Source: Orobanche coerulescens (lineage: Eukaryota; Streptophyta; Magnoliopsida; Lamiales; Orobanchaceae). From it: a DNA stretch of 64,000 nt. Position numbers and translations under genes: made by a program. The DNA lies in NCBI GenBank assembly GCA_033398695.1, contig CM065802.1, positions 140,664,096 to 140,728,095 of the forward strand, given 5' to 3'. Each line of letters begins with the position of its first letter. Positions within the stretch are counted from its first letter, which is position 1. The notes under the pieces are model-generated. The model was not told the DNA's origin. It made no database searches and saw only the letters and a list, made by a program, of their open reading frames with translations. Shown piece after piece: positions 48,056-58,580 of this stretch.

Positions 48056-49597
48056 TGATAGAACGAAAATAGTGTGCTAAAATCATTGTTAATTATAAGG
48101 TTTTAATGAATTTTATATTGGCACACTTGGTTATTTTCCATATATTTATATTTTGGATGCAATTTACTCCACTTGGCAATTTGTTGTTTAATTTAGGTGT
48201 TTGATGGAGTTTTTAAACTTAAGGAATACATTGGATCATCAAACGGACCAAACCAAGGTGATTTGGGCTTAAATAAAGAGAATGTCGCGCGACACTGGGT
48301 GGCCCAGTGTCAGTTCGCTGACCCAGTGCCAGTCCTGTTACGAAAATAACCTTACTTTGGGCCCAAGAAGCGACTCAAAAAATCGCCCAATCAGTTCCAC
48401 AAGGCAATAAATCGGTCCATATGCTGGGAAAACGAATTGGAATAGATTTGGGAAGAAAGACTCCAAGGAAATTAAAACTCAAGAAGGAAAGAGTCCTAAT
48501 TAAAGAAGGAAACTATGAGATGAGGAATAATTATAAAAGGGAGGAGGGCTGGAATAAAAATCAACTTCTGAAGGAGCAAATTCACGGCTGAAGGAGCAGA
48601 TTCACGGCTGGATACAAAAGAAATCACGAGGGACGACCGAACCGATTTTTCGCCGGAGCAACCGAGCCAATTCCTATGTGGAAGAAGAAGACTATACCGT
48701 TTGAATTTCTTTCTTCTCATGTCTATCTTTAATTTGCTGTTTTCTAAAGCCAACATGTCCGGCTAATTTTCTATTCTAGTTCTTAGTGAAGTTTGAAACC
48801 GTATTCGAATTATTCATGTTTTAATCCCGTAGCGTATTCTCAACTCGAATTCTCTTGAATTATTTTTGTGTTATTGAATTCACGATTATGCCATTTAATT
48901 TCTTGATTTGGTTTGGCCAACTAGATTAGGAGTTTTATGTCTTATGCTAGAAATTGAGTTGTAATCCGTAATTGTTGCAATTTTAATTTCACAAGTAGCA
49001 AACAATTGATTTTTCCCAATTGAGTAACACAAAATCGAGATCCCTTAAGTCGAGCTTGTGAACTTAATATCTTGCCTATTCCATTATTTTGGTTTTTAAT
49101 GCATCTAGCGAGCGAGATTTGAAGAGCTTGTTTTGAATCCACCGTATAGATAGGTTCGATTAAAGAGCTTGTTTTAATTGAATAAACTTAAGAAATAATT
49201 GGGGTCAACAGAGCTTGTTGTTGGCTTCGGAATAGGAGTTCATGATATTAGAGAAGGGATAAGCGCTGCATTGAAACTTGAATTAATTCGAAACGGTGGA
49301 TAACGGAGCTAAGGACTAGATTATTCTTTGATTGATATTTCCGTATTTTATTCCCTTTGCTTATTTTATTTTATTTTAATTTATTTCCGCAAATTATTTT
49401 AGTTAAGATTAGAAACTGAAATCCCCCCTCGTTTTTATTTTATTTTTAATTGCTAAAAGTATTTAATCCTTAAATAGTATAATTGATTTACCGTTCTCCG
49501 TGGGATCGACCCTTACTTGCCGATACTACTAGTTAGTAGAAGTAAGCCAAGGAAAAATATAAATAACTAATTTTGACGCGTCACGACAGCGCGGTCA
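48056..49597 (+). repeat. Athila-type 3' LTR
   Basis: 1542 bp, nearly identical to 42468-44010. The palindrome is at 48291-48311 and the TATA at 48532-48539. Confidence 0.95.
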
Positions 49598-49602
49598 ATT
49601 AC

Positions 49603-50120
49603 ACTCGTGAATTTGAACAACTGGTGTTACATAGTGGGATTCAGGAGAAACCGGAACAAACTATGGCTCGTTATGTTGGTGGGTTGAACCATGATAGAGA
49701 AACTTGAATTGCAACCTTACTGGTCCTTTGAGGAAGTTTGCAAGTTAGCTTCTAAGAATGAGAAGCATACTAAGAATAAGAAGGCAGAAAAGGCAACTCC
49801 CAAGTTATTCTCAAGGTATAACAATTCATTCCAGAATCCATTTTATAAAGAAAGTTCTTCAAAGGGTGAAAACTCTAAGCGAGACAAGGGTAAAGGTCAT
49901 GTTGATCCACCAAAGAAGAAGTGCTTCAAATTCCAGTGTCTATGGCACTTTCAAGCCGAATGTCCTAACCGGCTAGTCATGACTTTGAAAGAGGTTGAAG
50001 AGGTTAATGTTGTTGAAGATGGAGAAGACGAGACGCCAATCTATGATGAGGAATGTTACTTTGAATAGAGGGTTAAACCTGATGAAGGAGAGCCTCTGGT
50101 GATACGAAGAGCCCTCCATG
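49603..50120 (+). pseudogene. gag: G4 gag, right fragment
   Basis: Continues from 42467 with TREFEQLVLHSGIQEKPEQT, then MIEKLELQPYWSFEEVCKLA after a frame change near 49690. A Lys/Ser-rich linker follows. The knuckle at 49921-49962 reads CFKFQCLWHFQAEC: the second Cys is Phe and a Gly is Cys, so zinc binding is doubtful. An acidic tail (VEEVNVVEDGEDETPIYDEE) closes at a TAG at 50066-50068. Confidence 0.85.
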
Positions 50121-50128
50121 CAAAATAG

Positions 50129-50580
50129 GTGAATCCTAATGATGAACAAAGAGAGCAAATATTTCACTCCAGGTGTACGATCAAAGGGAAGATATGCAAC
50201 CTTATTATTGATAGCGGTAGTTGCACAAATGTTGCATCTACAACTCTTATCAATAAACTCAGCATTCCGACATCATCTCACCTGAATCCATACAAGCTTC
50301 AATGGCTAAATCAGGTATCTGACATGAAAGTAACCAAATAGGCCCTACTCTCATTTTCTATTGGTAAGTCTTATCAAGATGAGGTTTTTTGTGATGTTAT
50401 ACCTATGGATGCTTATCATATGTTGCTTGGAAGACCTTGGCAATATGACAGACATGTTTTGAATGATGGTTATCATAATACATACTCTTTTGTCAGGAAT
50501 AAAAAGAAGGTAATCCTCGAGCCGCTACCATCTAAATCACCACATGAACAAAAAAGAACCATGACTGGTTACTCAAGTTG
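50129..50580 (+). pseudogene. G4 protease
   Basis: The active site is LIIDSGSCTNVAS with DSG intact at 50210-50218. A TAG at 50339-50341 interrupts it. Downstream, in the same or a neighbouring frame, DVIPMDAYHMLLGRPWQYDR (about 50393-50452) gives the LLGRPW hallmark of this group's protease. Confidence 0.88.
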
Positions 50581-50739
50581 ACAAACAACTATTTGTGAAT
50601 GAAGCACTAAAAGAGAAAGCTCCTTTATTGTAAGGGTAAACCTGTTTATGTTTTGTTGCTAGTTGTAAACAGGTTTGATGATGTTAAAACTCCTTTGCAC
50701 GCTGCTGTCCGTTCTGGAAGAGTTTAAAGATGTTTCCCC

Positions 50740-52170
50740 CCTGATTTACCTCCATAATTACCTCCACTTAGAGGTATTGAGCATCATATCGACCTAATCC
50801 CAGGGGCACTGCTCCCTAACAAACCACCCTACCAATGTAATCTCGAAAATACTCGAGAGTTACAACGTCAAGTCCAAGAACTCATTGACCATGGCTACGT
50901 GCGTGAAAGCATGAGTCCTTGTTCTGTTCCAGCTTTGTTAGTTCCAAAAAAAGATGGGACCATGAGAATGTGTGTTGATAGTAGAGCCATCAACAACATC
51001 ACAATCAAGTATCGTTATCCTATTCCAAGATTGGATGACATGCTTGACGAACTACATGTCTCAAATGTGTTCTCGAAAATTGATCTTCGGAGTGGCCATC
51101 ACCAAATCAGAATGCGTGAAGAAGATAAATGGAAAACCGAATTTAAAACAAAAAGTGGGTTGTATGAATGGTTGGTAATGCCATTCGGACTTTCCAATGC
51201 TCCTAGTACGTTCATGAGGCTAATGAATGATGTTCTTAGACCTTTTCTTGGTGAATTCGTTGTTGTATACTTTGATGATAAACTTGTGTATAGCAAATGT
51301 TCAGAAGAACACATTCAACATTTGGGAAGAGTATTTGAAGTGCCGAGAAGTCCGGAACTCTATGGGAAGTTGGGGAAGTGTGAATTCTTTTCTCCAAAAG
51401 TGATCTTTCTTGGTTATGTTATTTCTAAAGATGGAATTTCAGTGGATGAATCAAATGTGACAACAATCAAATCATGGCCAGTACCTATGAATGCAACAGA
51501 GGTAAGGAGTTTCCATGGCCTTGCTTCATTTTACAGGAGGTTTGTCAAGAATTTCAGCACTATTGTTGCACCTCTCACGGAATGTATCAAACAAGGCTCT
51601 TTCAAATGGACCCAGTCTGCCCAAAATGCCTTCGAGAAGATCAAAGAATGTTTGTGCACTTCACCTATCTTGGCCCTCCCAGATTTCAGCCAAATGTTTG
51701 AAGTTGAATGTGATGCAAGTGGAGTTGGCATTGGGGCTGTTTTGCTACAAAATAAACGACCTATAGCCTTTTTTAGTGAGAAGTTGAATGAATCAAAGAA
51801 GAACTACAACATCTATGACAAGGAGTTCTATGCTATTGTACGTGCCCTAGATCATTGGAGTCATTACTTGAGGCGAAAACAGTTTGTTCTACATTCTGAT
51901 CATCAAACCTTGAGGCATATAAATGGCCAAAACAAGTTGAATCCAAGACATGCAAAATGGGAAGAATTTCTCCAATCATTTATATTTGTTTCAAAGTATA
52001 AAACAGGAAGTTCTAACATTGTTGTAGATGACCTCTCAATGAGATATGCCATGCTTATTATTCTTGGGGCAAGAGTGCTAGGCTTTTCTTTCATTAAAGA
52101 ATTGTACGTAGACGATCCAGATTTTTCTAAAGTTATTCACGACTGCAAAGAACGAGCTTGTGGTTCTTAT
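50740..52170 (+). pseudogene. pol: G4 reverse transcriptase and RNase H
   Basis: The longest intact coding stretch in the window: 50899-52176 has no stop for 425 codons. Blocks are [53 protein letters not shown] and the catalytic YFDD (51268-51279). VRSFHGLASFYRRFVKNF connects to RNase H: VECDASGVGIGAVLLQNKRP, YDKEFYAIVRALDHWSHYL, HSDHQTLRHINGQNKLNPRH and NIVVDDLSMRYAML. In the last, VVDDLSMR replaces the usual VVADALSRR, and DDKLVYS replaces DDILIYS. The first 150 bp (50740-50890) are shifted. It is cut at 52170 by a copia LTR, so the end and the stop are foreign. Confidence 0.93.
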
Positions 52171-52300
52171 TGTTAAACCAATATTTTTATACACATTTTG
52201 ATGATGTTTTAATAAATAAAATAATCATCATATATTACACAAATTGATATTGTCTTTTAAATCATAACATGTTTTACATTTTAATATTATTTGTTAAAGA

Positions 52301-52670
52301 TAACGTACGTTATATACTATATATAACGTACGTAATGTACTTAATTTAACCGTTGGTCAAGGTCAACAAAATTGAACGGTCTTATGTAATATAACGTATG
52401 CAACACCTTGTCTATAACGTACATTACAGACTTTTAATTTGAATCTATGATCTAACCATTGATTTTTCTAGTGATGCCATCCAGTATGTCATATCATCCA
52501 ACGGCTATCTGAAGACCCTATTACATACGCAATTGTTGATGATAACGTACGTAAAGGATGGATTAATTGCTATTGGATGGTTCTGGAGTTACATAACGTA
52601 CGCTACAAAGATTATGTTATGTACGCTATTTAAGCTTACGTACACTACACATGCTGCATAACGTACGTTA
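52301..52670 (+). promoter_or_regulatory. U3 array of TAACGTACGTTA words
   Basis: Nine or ten copies of TAACGTACGTTA and variants (TAACGTACGCTAC, TAACGTACATTAC, TTACGTACACTAC) lie in 370 bp. The first (52301-52312) is a perfect 12-bp palindrome. The field ends about 40 bp before the TATA. Confidence 0.88.
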
Positions 52671-52711
52671 CAAGTGTTTCCTATTCCAATGGGAAAATGG
52701 CTTCAAAGTGC

Positions 52712-52719
52712 TATAAATA
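52712..52719 (+). promoter_or_regulatory. SIRE-like LTR TATA box
   Basis: TATAAATA, downstream of the palindrome array and upstream of a leader rich in ACACAAG words. Confidence 0.7.
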
Positions 52720-53270
52720 TAATGTTTCCAAGGTGTTAAGCTACACAAGATTACACAAGAATTACACAAGCATTCATACTATTATCTGAGCTTTATTCGC
52801 AATATTTCTTGAGAGATATATTCATTTTAACTGATACAAGAAGAATTGTCTAACAATCTTCGATATACATTCTTGTATCACTGTGAGCTATTGGTTTGAA
52901 ATACGAGTAAGTGTACTCGCAAAATCTTTGTATTTTAGAGAGGTTATCTTGTACTCGGTAAACAAGATATAGTGGTCAGTCTTGAGCCAAGAAATCAAGA
53001 AATTAAAGTTAAGCACTAAGATAGAAAGTGCTATTGTAATAGAGTTGGCACTGAACTATAAAGTGCATTCAGTTGTGAAGAAACGTCCTAGTCGATACAC
53101 TAGGTAGGGGACGCAGGCTTTTTGATAGCCGAACCTCTCGAATAATTTATTGTCTTCTTTCTTTTCCACACTTCTCTTACTCCGATTAATCACTTCCGCA
53201 TGAAAAGGGTTCATTACTCTTTCTACCACTATTCAACCCCCCCTTCTAGTGGCGGTACCAATCCAACAAT

Positions 53271-53282
53271 TGGTATCAGAGC
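53271..53282 (+). other. SIRE-like primer binding site
   Basis: TGGTATCAGAGC, two bases after the LTR, an exact initiator-Met site. Confidence 0.9.
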
Positions 53283-53329
53283 GGTCTATTTTTCACTGGT
53301 CTAGCACCCGCTAGAGAAAAGATCCATAT

Positions 53330-54008
53330 ATGGCCTACATTCATACTTCTCTTGAAGGTAACGTTCATAATCGCCGTCCCTTATTCGACGGTTCAAACTT
53401 TGTGACTTGGAAGAAGAAAATGATATTGAGATTTGGAAAGTCATCGCTCTTGGTCCAACGATTCCAAAGAAAACCGACGGTTCTCTAAAAAGCTTTGGAG
53501 AGTATGATGAAACCGATTGGAAGAATGATCACTTCAATAGTAGAGCCACTCAACTGCTTTACTGTGCTCTTAATCCCGAAGATCTCAACAGGAACTCATC
53601 TTGTGAAACGGCCAAATAAATTCTGAAGATGCTTGATATCACTCATGAAGGTATGAGTCAAGTTAAAGAGACGAAAATTAATATGCTTCTTTACGATTAT
53701 GAGTTATTCATAATGAAAGAAGAAGAAAGGATTACTACCATGCTTGACCATTTTTTTGCTATTACAAATGGGCTAGCCTTGTTTGGCAAACTAATCTCAA
53801 GTAGTGATAAAGCTAAAAGGATCCTAAGATCACTACCCAGAGATTGAGATGCTACGGTAACGGCTATTATGGAGTCAAAAGACCTTAACAATATAGAATT
53901 CAGTGCTCTTATTGGATTCCTTATCAATTATGAGATTGTTATTAGATCTCGAAACTCTAAGCCAAACCCCAAAGAAAGAGAAATGCCGATCGCCTTTAAA
54001 GCTAAAGA
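53330..54008 (+). pseudogene. gag: SIRE-like gag
   Basis: The ATG at 53330 opens MAYIHTSLEGN and then RPLFDGSNFVTWKKKM. A loss near 53420 shifts the frame to IEIWKVIALGPTIPKKTDGS. In this frame are TAA at 53617-53619 and TGA at 53845-53847, the second where the family has Trp. Blocks are HEGMSQVKETKINMLLYDYE and KAKRILRSLPRD, typical of SIRE gag. It joins in frame to an RNase H of another lineage at about 54009. Confidence 0.88.
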
Positions 54009-54498
54009 AGATGTGGTGGGATTCACTAATTCGGACTTCCAAGGACAGAAGGATGATTCGATGTCTACTTCTGGCTACATATTTATTCTTAATTGAGGAG
54101 CAGTATCTTGGTGTAGCGCCAAGCAAAGCGTGACTGTTGATTACAACTATCAGGCCAAGTATCAAGCAGCCTCGGAGGCTTCTAAGGAAGGATTTTGGAT
54201 TAAGAAGTTTCTGGGAGAACTTTAACTGATACCATGTGTTGAGCTGCCTTTTCCACTTTTCTATGACAACGACGGAACTGTAGCGCAGGCCAAAGAGCCA
54301 AGGTTTCACAATAGTACCAAACATATTGAGAAGAAGTATCATCTCGTGAGAGAATTTGTTAGCAAAGGATATATTGTGCTGCATAGAGTAGACTCAGCCG
54401 ACAACGTCGCTGATCCACTGACCAAGCCACTTACTCAGATTATCTGGAAGCATCATCTGCAGAACATGGGTATTAAATACCATAGTGTGTGGCATTGA
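54009..54498 (+). pseudogene. TNT1-like copia RNase H
   Basis: Reads VVGFTNSDFQG, MSTSGYIFILN, GAVSWCSAKQSVTVDYNYQA and, after stops at 54094-54096 and 54223-54225, LFYDNDGTVAQAKEPRFHNS, KHIEKKYHLVREFVSKGYIV and NVADPLTKPL. It ends at TGA 54496-54498. These motifs belong to a TNT1/Tork/Ivana-like copia lineage, unlike the SIRE gag just before. The purine tract and LTR at 54514 belong to it. Confidence 0.88.
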
Positions 54499-54502
54499 GT
54501 GC

Positions 54503-54512
54503 AAGTGGGAGA
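54503..54512 (+). other. Copia polypurine tract
   Basis: AAGTGGGAGA, directly before the LTR start TGTTAGGAGTATG at 54514, as is common in TNT1-like elements. Confidence 0.85.
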
Positions 54513-54513
54513 T

Positions 54514-55834
54514 TGTTAGGAGTATGCCTTCGAATGCCACTCAGAGGATGTTGAGTGAGGGTATTGTACTTATTATGTAAAACATTATCAGAAGGCAATT
54601 GTATGTTTCTTTATTTACTGGTAGCCACTGGCATTTTTGACTCATATATATATATATATATTAGTCCATGCATTTGAGAGCAAAGACATTCCACTCCTTA
54701 TTGGTTAAGGGTATCGGCACTGGAAAGATTTATGGCTCAAATACTTAATCGTTCGCAAGTCGATGAAACCTGACTGGGCGTTAAGTTTATGGAAGACTTG
54801 TATGACGTGTTCTTTGACTTGGAGAGTGCCTATCGATCACTAATGGTTAGTGGGAGCACACGTTATAGGTATGCTAATGAGATTAGTATACTCGAATCGA
54901 CTCACCCTCGATTCGTCACACGGTTTTCACTCTGGGACAGTCAATGGCGGAATCGTAAGGTTGTGATAGGTATTCGTGAACCTTCGACTTGAGGATTTAG
55001 TAGGGATGTGCTTGTGACGTTAAGAATTTTATTAGAGTAGTTCGACCCAGAAAATCGGAAGGTGGGGGTTAACCTCGACGTGCGTCTTGACGGGTAAGTA
55101 GCAGGTCCGACTAAATACCAAGATAGGATTCTTTCTCCTGTAAGTGAACAGACATATGTCCTATGCGGTTATTGGCAAATGAGATAAGTCTTTGGCCAAA
55201 TCATTGAATCTAGTTGTATTAGATACACGAGAGCTCAGTGATCTCGATTTGTATGAACTCATGCATAGCGTCAAGTACAGATAGGGTTTTGACTGACTGT
55301 GACCCTATAACTTGATCGAGAAATTTTAAAGAAGGATTTATACGTATACTGGTATTCACGACAGAAATGTTTTGGAGTGATCCCCATCATTCGTTATCAG
55401 TTAGGGTACAGTGTAGGCCGCTAGGATTGGCTAGGTGGTGCTACTATTCTTTGGTTCCTCCCATTGCTAATTGAGACCTACCGAGTCGCACAATATTATA
55501 TATTGGATATCTAATTTAGTGGACATTAGATGACTAATTAACTTTGGGACATTAGATGTCTAAATTAATTTATTGGATAAATTAATTTACGGCCTAATGA
55601 ATTAAATAAATTACTGGGTGATTGATTTAATTCATAGATATGATTGTTTCTTGGAGAAATTAATTGTATTATTTCGTATTCGATATAATTAATTGGATTA
55701 ATTAATTGACATAAATACATCGAAACGGAACAAAGTTTATCTGTTTGGACACACGAGAGTCCCAAACGAATTGAACTCCTCCTAGCTCCTTCTAGATGGA
55801 CGCCCCTCCCATGTCTTCCACCTAATGTGGTGGA
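54514..55834 (+). repeat. TNT1-like 3' LTR, truncated
   Basis: Starts TGTTAGGAGTATGCC and matches the first two thirds of the LTR at 59843-61819, with moderate divergence. It is cut at 55834 by G5. An (AT)n run lies at 54643-54661. Confidence 0.9.
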
Positions 55835-57922
55835 TGTAATATCCGCATTTTTTTTCCGGTATTTTCATTTTGGTGTATTTTTGTTCCTAGTGACTCGCTT
55901 GCAACCGTATGAGTGTTTTGAGAATATGTAATACTAAACTTCTCATCATCCGAGCATGTTTCCAACATGTTTTACTCATTTCCGTATTGGATGTCACTTT
56001 TGTCGCCGTTGGGATCAATTCTCATAATCATTGTTTGGAACCGCCGTTTGGGGTTCCCGCAAATCCATCTCATGTTATTATGGATGTTGTGAACTTTTAT
56101 TGGTGTTCCGATCGAGGATCGTGTTGGGTATTCTGTTATATTCCAAAGTTGGGGTTTTCATTGCGTTTGTTCTCTTTTCGGATCATTTGATGTTACCATC
56201 GTGTTTGTACCGACCGTGTTTGACGTGAAGTCACCACACGAGGGTTCGTGATAGTTCATTCAGGTCTTTAAATGGTTGGTATTATGCGTCGATCAATTAT
56301 ATCAAGTTTGGGGGTCATTTTTCATTAATTTTGGCTCAAATAGTGTGTGCCGCGGCACAGGGGACTGTGCACCGCGCATGACCTTGGCAAAGAGGATCTG
56401 GTCATGCTTGTGTGCGGTTTGCCTTGATCGAGCCACGGCCCCAGCCAAAAAAACTACTCTCCATTCTCAGCCGCGGCATACTCAACCTGGGCCGCGGCAC
56501 GCGGGTCAGTCTGCACTATTTCAGCGGGTTTCTGGGAGAGGATTTCATCTCCTCTCCCTTCTTCTTCTTCCTCACGATTTGGGCGACTCAAGGGGCGATT
56601 TTTGGGCGATTTGAGCACCTTCAATCTTGCAGAGATCATCCACCTCGAGTTCTTGTTGAAGATTATCGACTTCTACTTGAAATCTTCATCCTAATAAGGT
56701 AATCTCTTAGAACCCTACTGTTGGGTAATTTGGGGTTTTTTCGATTCTATTGTTCGATTCGCTCCGTGTTGTTGATTAATCCATGATGAACATGATTAAT
56801 CTTGTTGGTATTTTTGGTTTCCCTACGGATTCATGGTGTATTTCGTGGTATTTGTGTAATCGAGAGGGTTTGGTTGCGATCCGCCCTCGTTGTTGTTTTG
56901 TACGAATACACATGAATCGTAAGCGGGTTTTCCGGTGTGTTCCATTTCTATATTCGTTTAGAAATGGTTGTGATTGTATTCTTCGAATCGTTAGGTTTGG
57001 TTTCGTTGGTTCCTAGCGGTCGCGTTGATTTCCTTCCGTTCGTGTCGTCGTCAATTACTCAAGGCAAGTATTTTTGGAAACCTTTATGCTTAACATGAAA
57101 TGGTGATGTATATTGTGTGTGCTTTGCTCACCTCGAGAGGGTCCGATGGGGCCTCGATGGAATCCAATGGTATAGCCCTGGATTCACGAGTTTGATTCGC
57201 TAGCCAGCTCGGGAGGGTCCTTAGAGGCCTCGAGTGGGATCAGTGGTATAGCCCCGGTCCCAAGGCGATGCCTGTGTGTGATTTGTTTTATGATATGGCC
57301 AGCTTGGGAGGGTCCTTAGGGGCCTCGAATGGGACCAGTAGTATAGCCCCGATTCCAAGGCAAATTGATATTGACTGTTTGTTTTCCAGAAAAGACATGT
57401 CTGGTTTTTGGTTTCGAAATGTATTGGTGCATGTACTATGAAATGTGTAAGCGAATGGTTTGCCTTGATTACTTGTACTAGCGTAATTGCTAACCCCTTT
57501 GGGGACCCATTTTGGGGAAATTCTTGTTATGGATTTTAGGTTATGTTCAGCCGGACGAGCGGGCACTGGGACAATATGAGGATGCTGGTCAGGGTCGTTG
57601 ACGTGTGCATTTGAGTCTCCTTATTTCTGTGGTCTCTTTCGATATGGTTGTTTCCAAATTATAAACTTATAGATGTACTCGCGAGTACTTAGGCTTTTCC
57701 CTCCAGATTATGGTTTGTATTCATTGAATTTACTATATTTGTCGGTTGATGTTTATTATGCCGGTTGTACTGGGCGTGTTATTATATGTTTGTATAGTTA
57801 ATATATGTTTCCTCACTAACCAAGGCAGTTAGTCGAGTGGTGTTTTTCTTGTTTAGCCTGGTGGGTCCCATGTAGGGGTCCATGGCACTGTAATATACCT
57901 CAAATATCTCGGGGGTGTTACA
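55835..57922 (+). repeat. G5 5' LTR
   Basis: Starts TGTAATATCCGCATTTT and ends GGGGGTGTTACA (2088 bp). It carries the perfect 14-bp palindrome TGTGCCGCGGCACA at 56346-56359 and related GCCGCGGCA words to 56505. In the U5 half is the repeat field at 57130-57365. No clear TATA box follows the palindromes. Confidence 0.9.
57130..57365 (+). repeat. Short tandem repeats in G5 LTR
   Basis: Three imperfect units of about 73-100 bp starting near 57130, 57203 and 57303. Each contains GGGAGGGTCCTTAGGGGCCT or a variant, then GGTATAGCCC. Confidence 0.85.
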
Positions 57923-57927
57923 GAAAA

Positions 57928-57939
57928 TGGTATCGGAGC
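57928..57939 (+). other. G5 primer binding site
   Basis: TGGTATCGGAGC, six bases after the LTR end. Confidence 0.88.
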
Positions 57940-58142
57940 AACTAGGTTTATGGATACCTAGGCTTGTCGGTTATTTGGGTCTAGTTGTGTTTTGTTTTAC
58001 ACATCGTCACACTGCCGAGTTCTCGTAAGTTTTCCTTACTCGATTCCTTGTTTTCACGTACCGTATTTCCATTTCTTGAACTGTGGATGTTTTTCCTCTC
58101 TTACTTATCATCGAGTTGCTTTTGCTACCTTTTAACACCAGT

Positions 58143-58580
58143 ATGGATGCTGGAAGAGGCCGTGGTCGTGGATGCGGTTGGGGACGTGGGGCAGCCAATG
58201 AGGCGGCCACGTCGCATTCTTCGGGAGCCGGTAGCACCGGTGACCGTCATAGCCAGGCTACTTCTCAAGATAGCGCTGATCTTGGTGTTGCAGCAGTGAT
58301 GCAATAAATGGTGAAGCAAATGGCTACGATAGCTCAGGCGGTTCAAAACCCGACTCCGGCCCACGCTAATCGGGGCGGAGCAGATCGTTGGCTTCAGGAT
58401 GTCATCAAGATGCATCCTCCTCAGTTTTCGGGGGCTTCAGACCCGGTCGGCTATGAGGGGTGGATCAAGGAGATATCCAAAGTGTTCGTCGCCACCAACT
58501 GTCCCGAGGACCACAAGGTCCCTATTGCACATTACTTTCTCACTAGGGACGCTACTGATTGGTGGGAAGCTGTTGAGCCT
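58143..58580 (+). pseudogene. gag: G5 gag, N-terminal part
   Basis: The ATG at 58143 opens MDAGRGRGRGCGWGRGAANE, an Arg/Gly-rich start like that of G2. A TAA at 58305-58307 (likely from CAA) interrupts it. It then continues in frame: MVKQMATIAQAVQ, MHPPQFSGASDPVGYEGWIK, CPEDHKVPIAHYFLTRDATD and WWEAVEP. At 58581 the sequence becomes Tat-type LTR. I prefer this start to the ATG at 58083, whose extra 20 residues are hydrophobic and have no match in the other gags here. Confidence 0.88.

Larger units (their letters stand above)
42468..49597 (+). mobile_element. Athila-type element with gag but no pol
   Basis: 7.1-kb element with LTRs at 42468-44010 and 48056-49597 and a perfect duplication ATTAC (42463-42467 and 49598-49602). 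I count about a dozen substitutions and a few one-base indels between the roughly 1540-bp LTRs, so it is the youngest insertion in the window. The Asp-tRNA-type primer site, gag, the conserved 3' hairpin words and the purine tract are present. Protease, reverse transcriptase, RNase H and integrase are absent: gag is followed directly by the 3' region. It would need another element's enzymes to move. Confidence 0.95.
42363..52170 (+). mobile_element. Chromovirus G4 (CRM/Galadriel/Reina-like), split and truncated
   Basis: Gypsy element missing its 5' end, LTRs and integrase. Gag is interrupted at 42467/49603 by the Athila-type gag-only element with duplication ATTAC. Protease and reverse transcriptase-RNase H follow. 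Its right end is cut at 52170 by a copia LTR, within the linker before integrase. The reverse transcriptase (RMCVDSRAINNITIKYRYPI, YFDD) differs clearly from G1-G3 and is nearest, from memory, to the CRM/Galadriel/Reina group. Confidence 0.85.
52171..53268 (+). repeat. SIRE-like copia LTR with ACGTACGT words
   Basis: Starts TGTTAAACCAATATTTTTAT and ends CCAATCCAACA (1098 bp). U3 carries the palindrome field at 52301-52670 and the TATA at 52712-52719. A C-run lies near 53237-53243. Confidence 0.88.
52171..54008 (+). mobile_element. SIRE-like copia, 5' part only
   Basis: LTR 52171-53268, primer site at 53271 and gag from 53330. It is inserted in the G4 polyprotein. Homology to SIRE-type gag ends at about 54008, where a different copia RNase H begins in the same frame. 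The rest of the element is missing. Confidence 0.85.
55835..58580 (+). mobile_element. Tekay-like gypsy G5, 5' part
   Basis: 5' LTR 55835-57922, primer site 57928-57939 and the gag start at 58143. Everything after the first part of gag is cut off by a minus-strand Tat-type LTR. It is inserted in the TNT1-like LTR; the 5-mer before it is GTGGA and no right flank is visible. Confidence 0.88.

Noticed and set aside
42363..52170. G4 as a sign of a centromere, because of its CRM-like reverse transcriptase.
   Set aside because: The integrase and its targeting tail are missing, the lineage within chromoviruses is uncertain, and no centromeric satellite is present.
50899..52176. The 425-codon frame as a functional gene.
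   Set aside because: It lacks its N-terminal reverse transcriptase part, has no real start, ends in a foreign LTR and belongs to a truncated element.
56276..56702. Overlapping frames of about 100 codons in the G5 LTR.
   Set aside because: They lie wholly in the LTR, overlap the palindrome words and have no recognisable protein motif.
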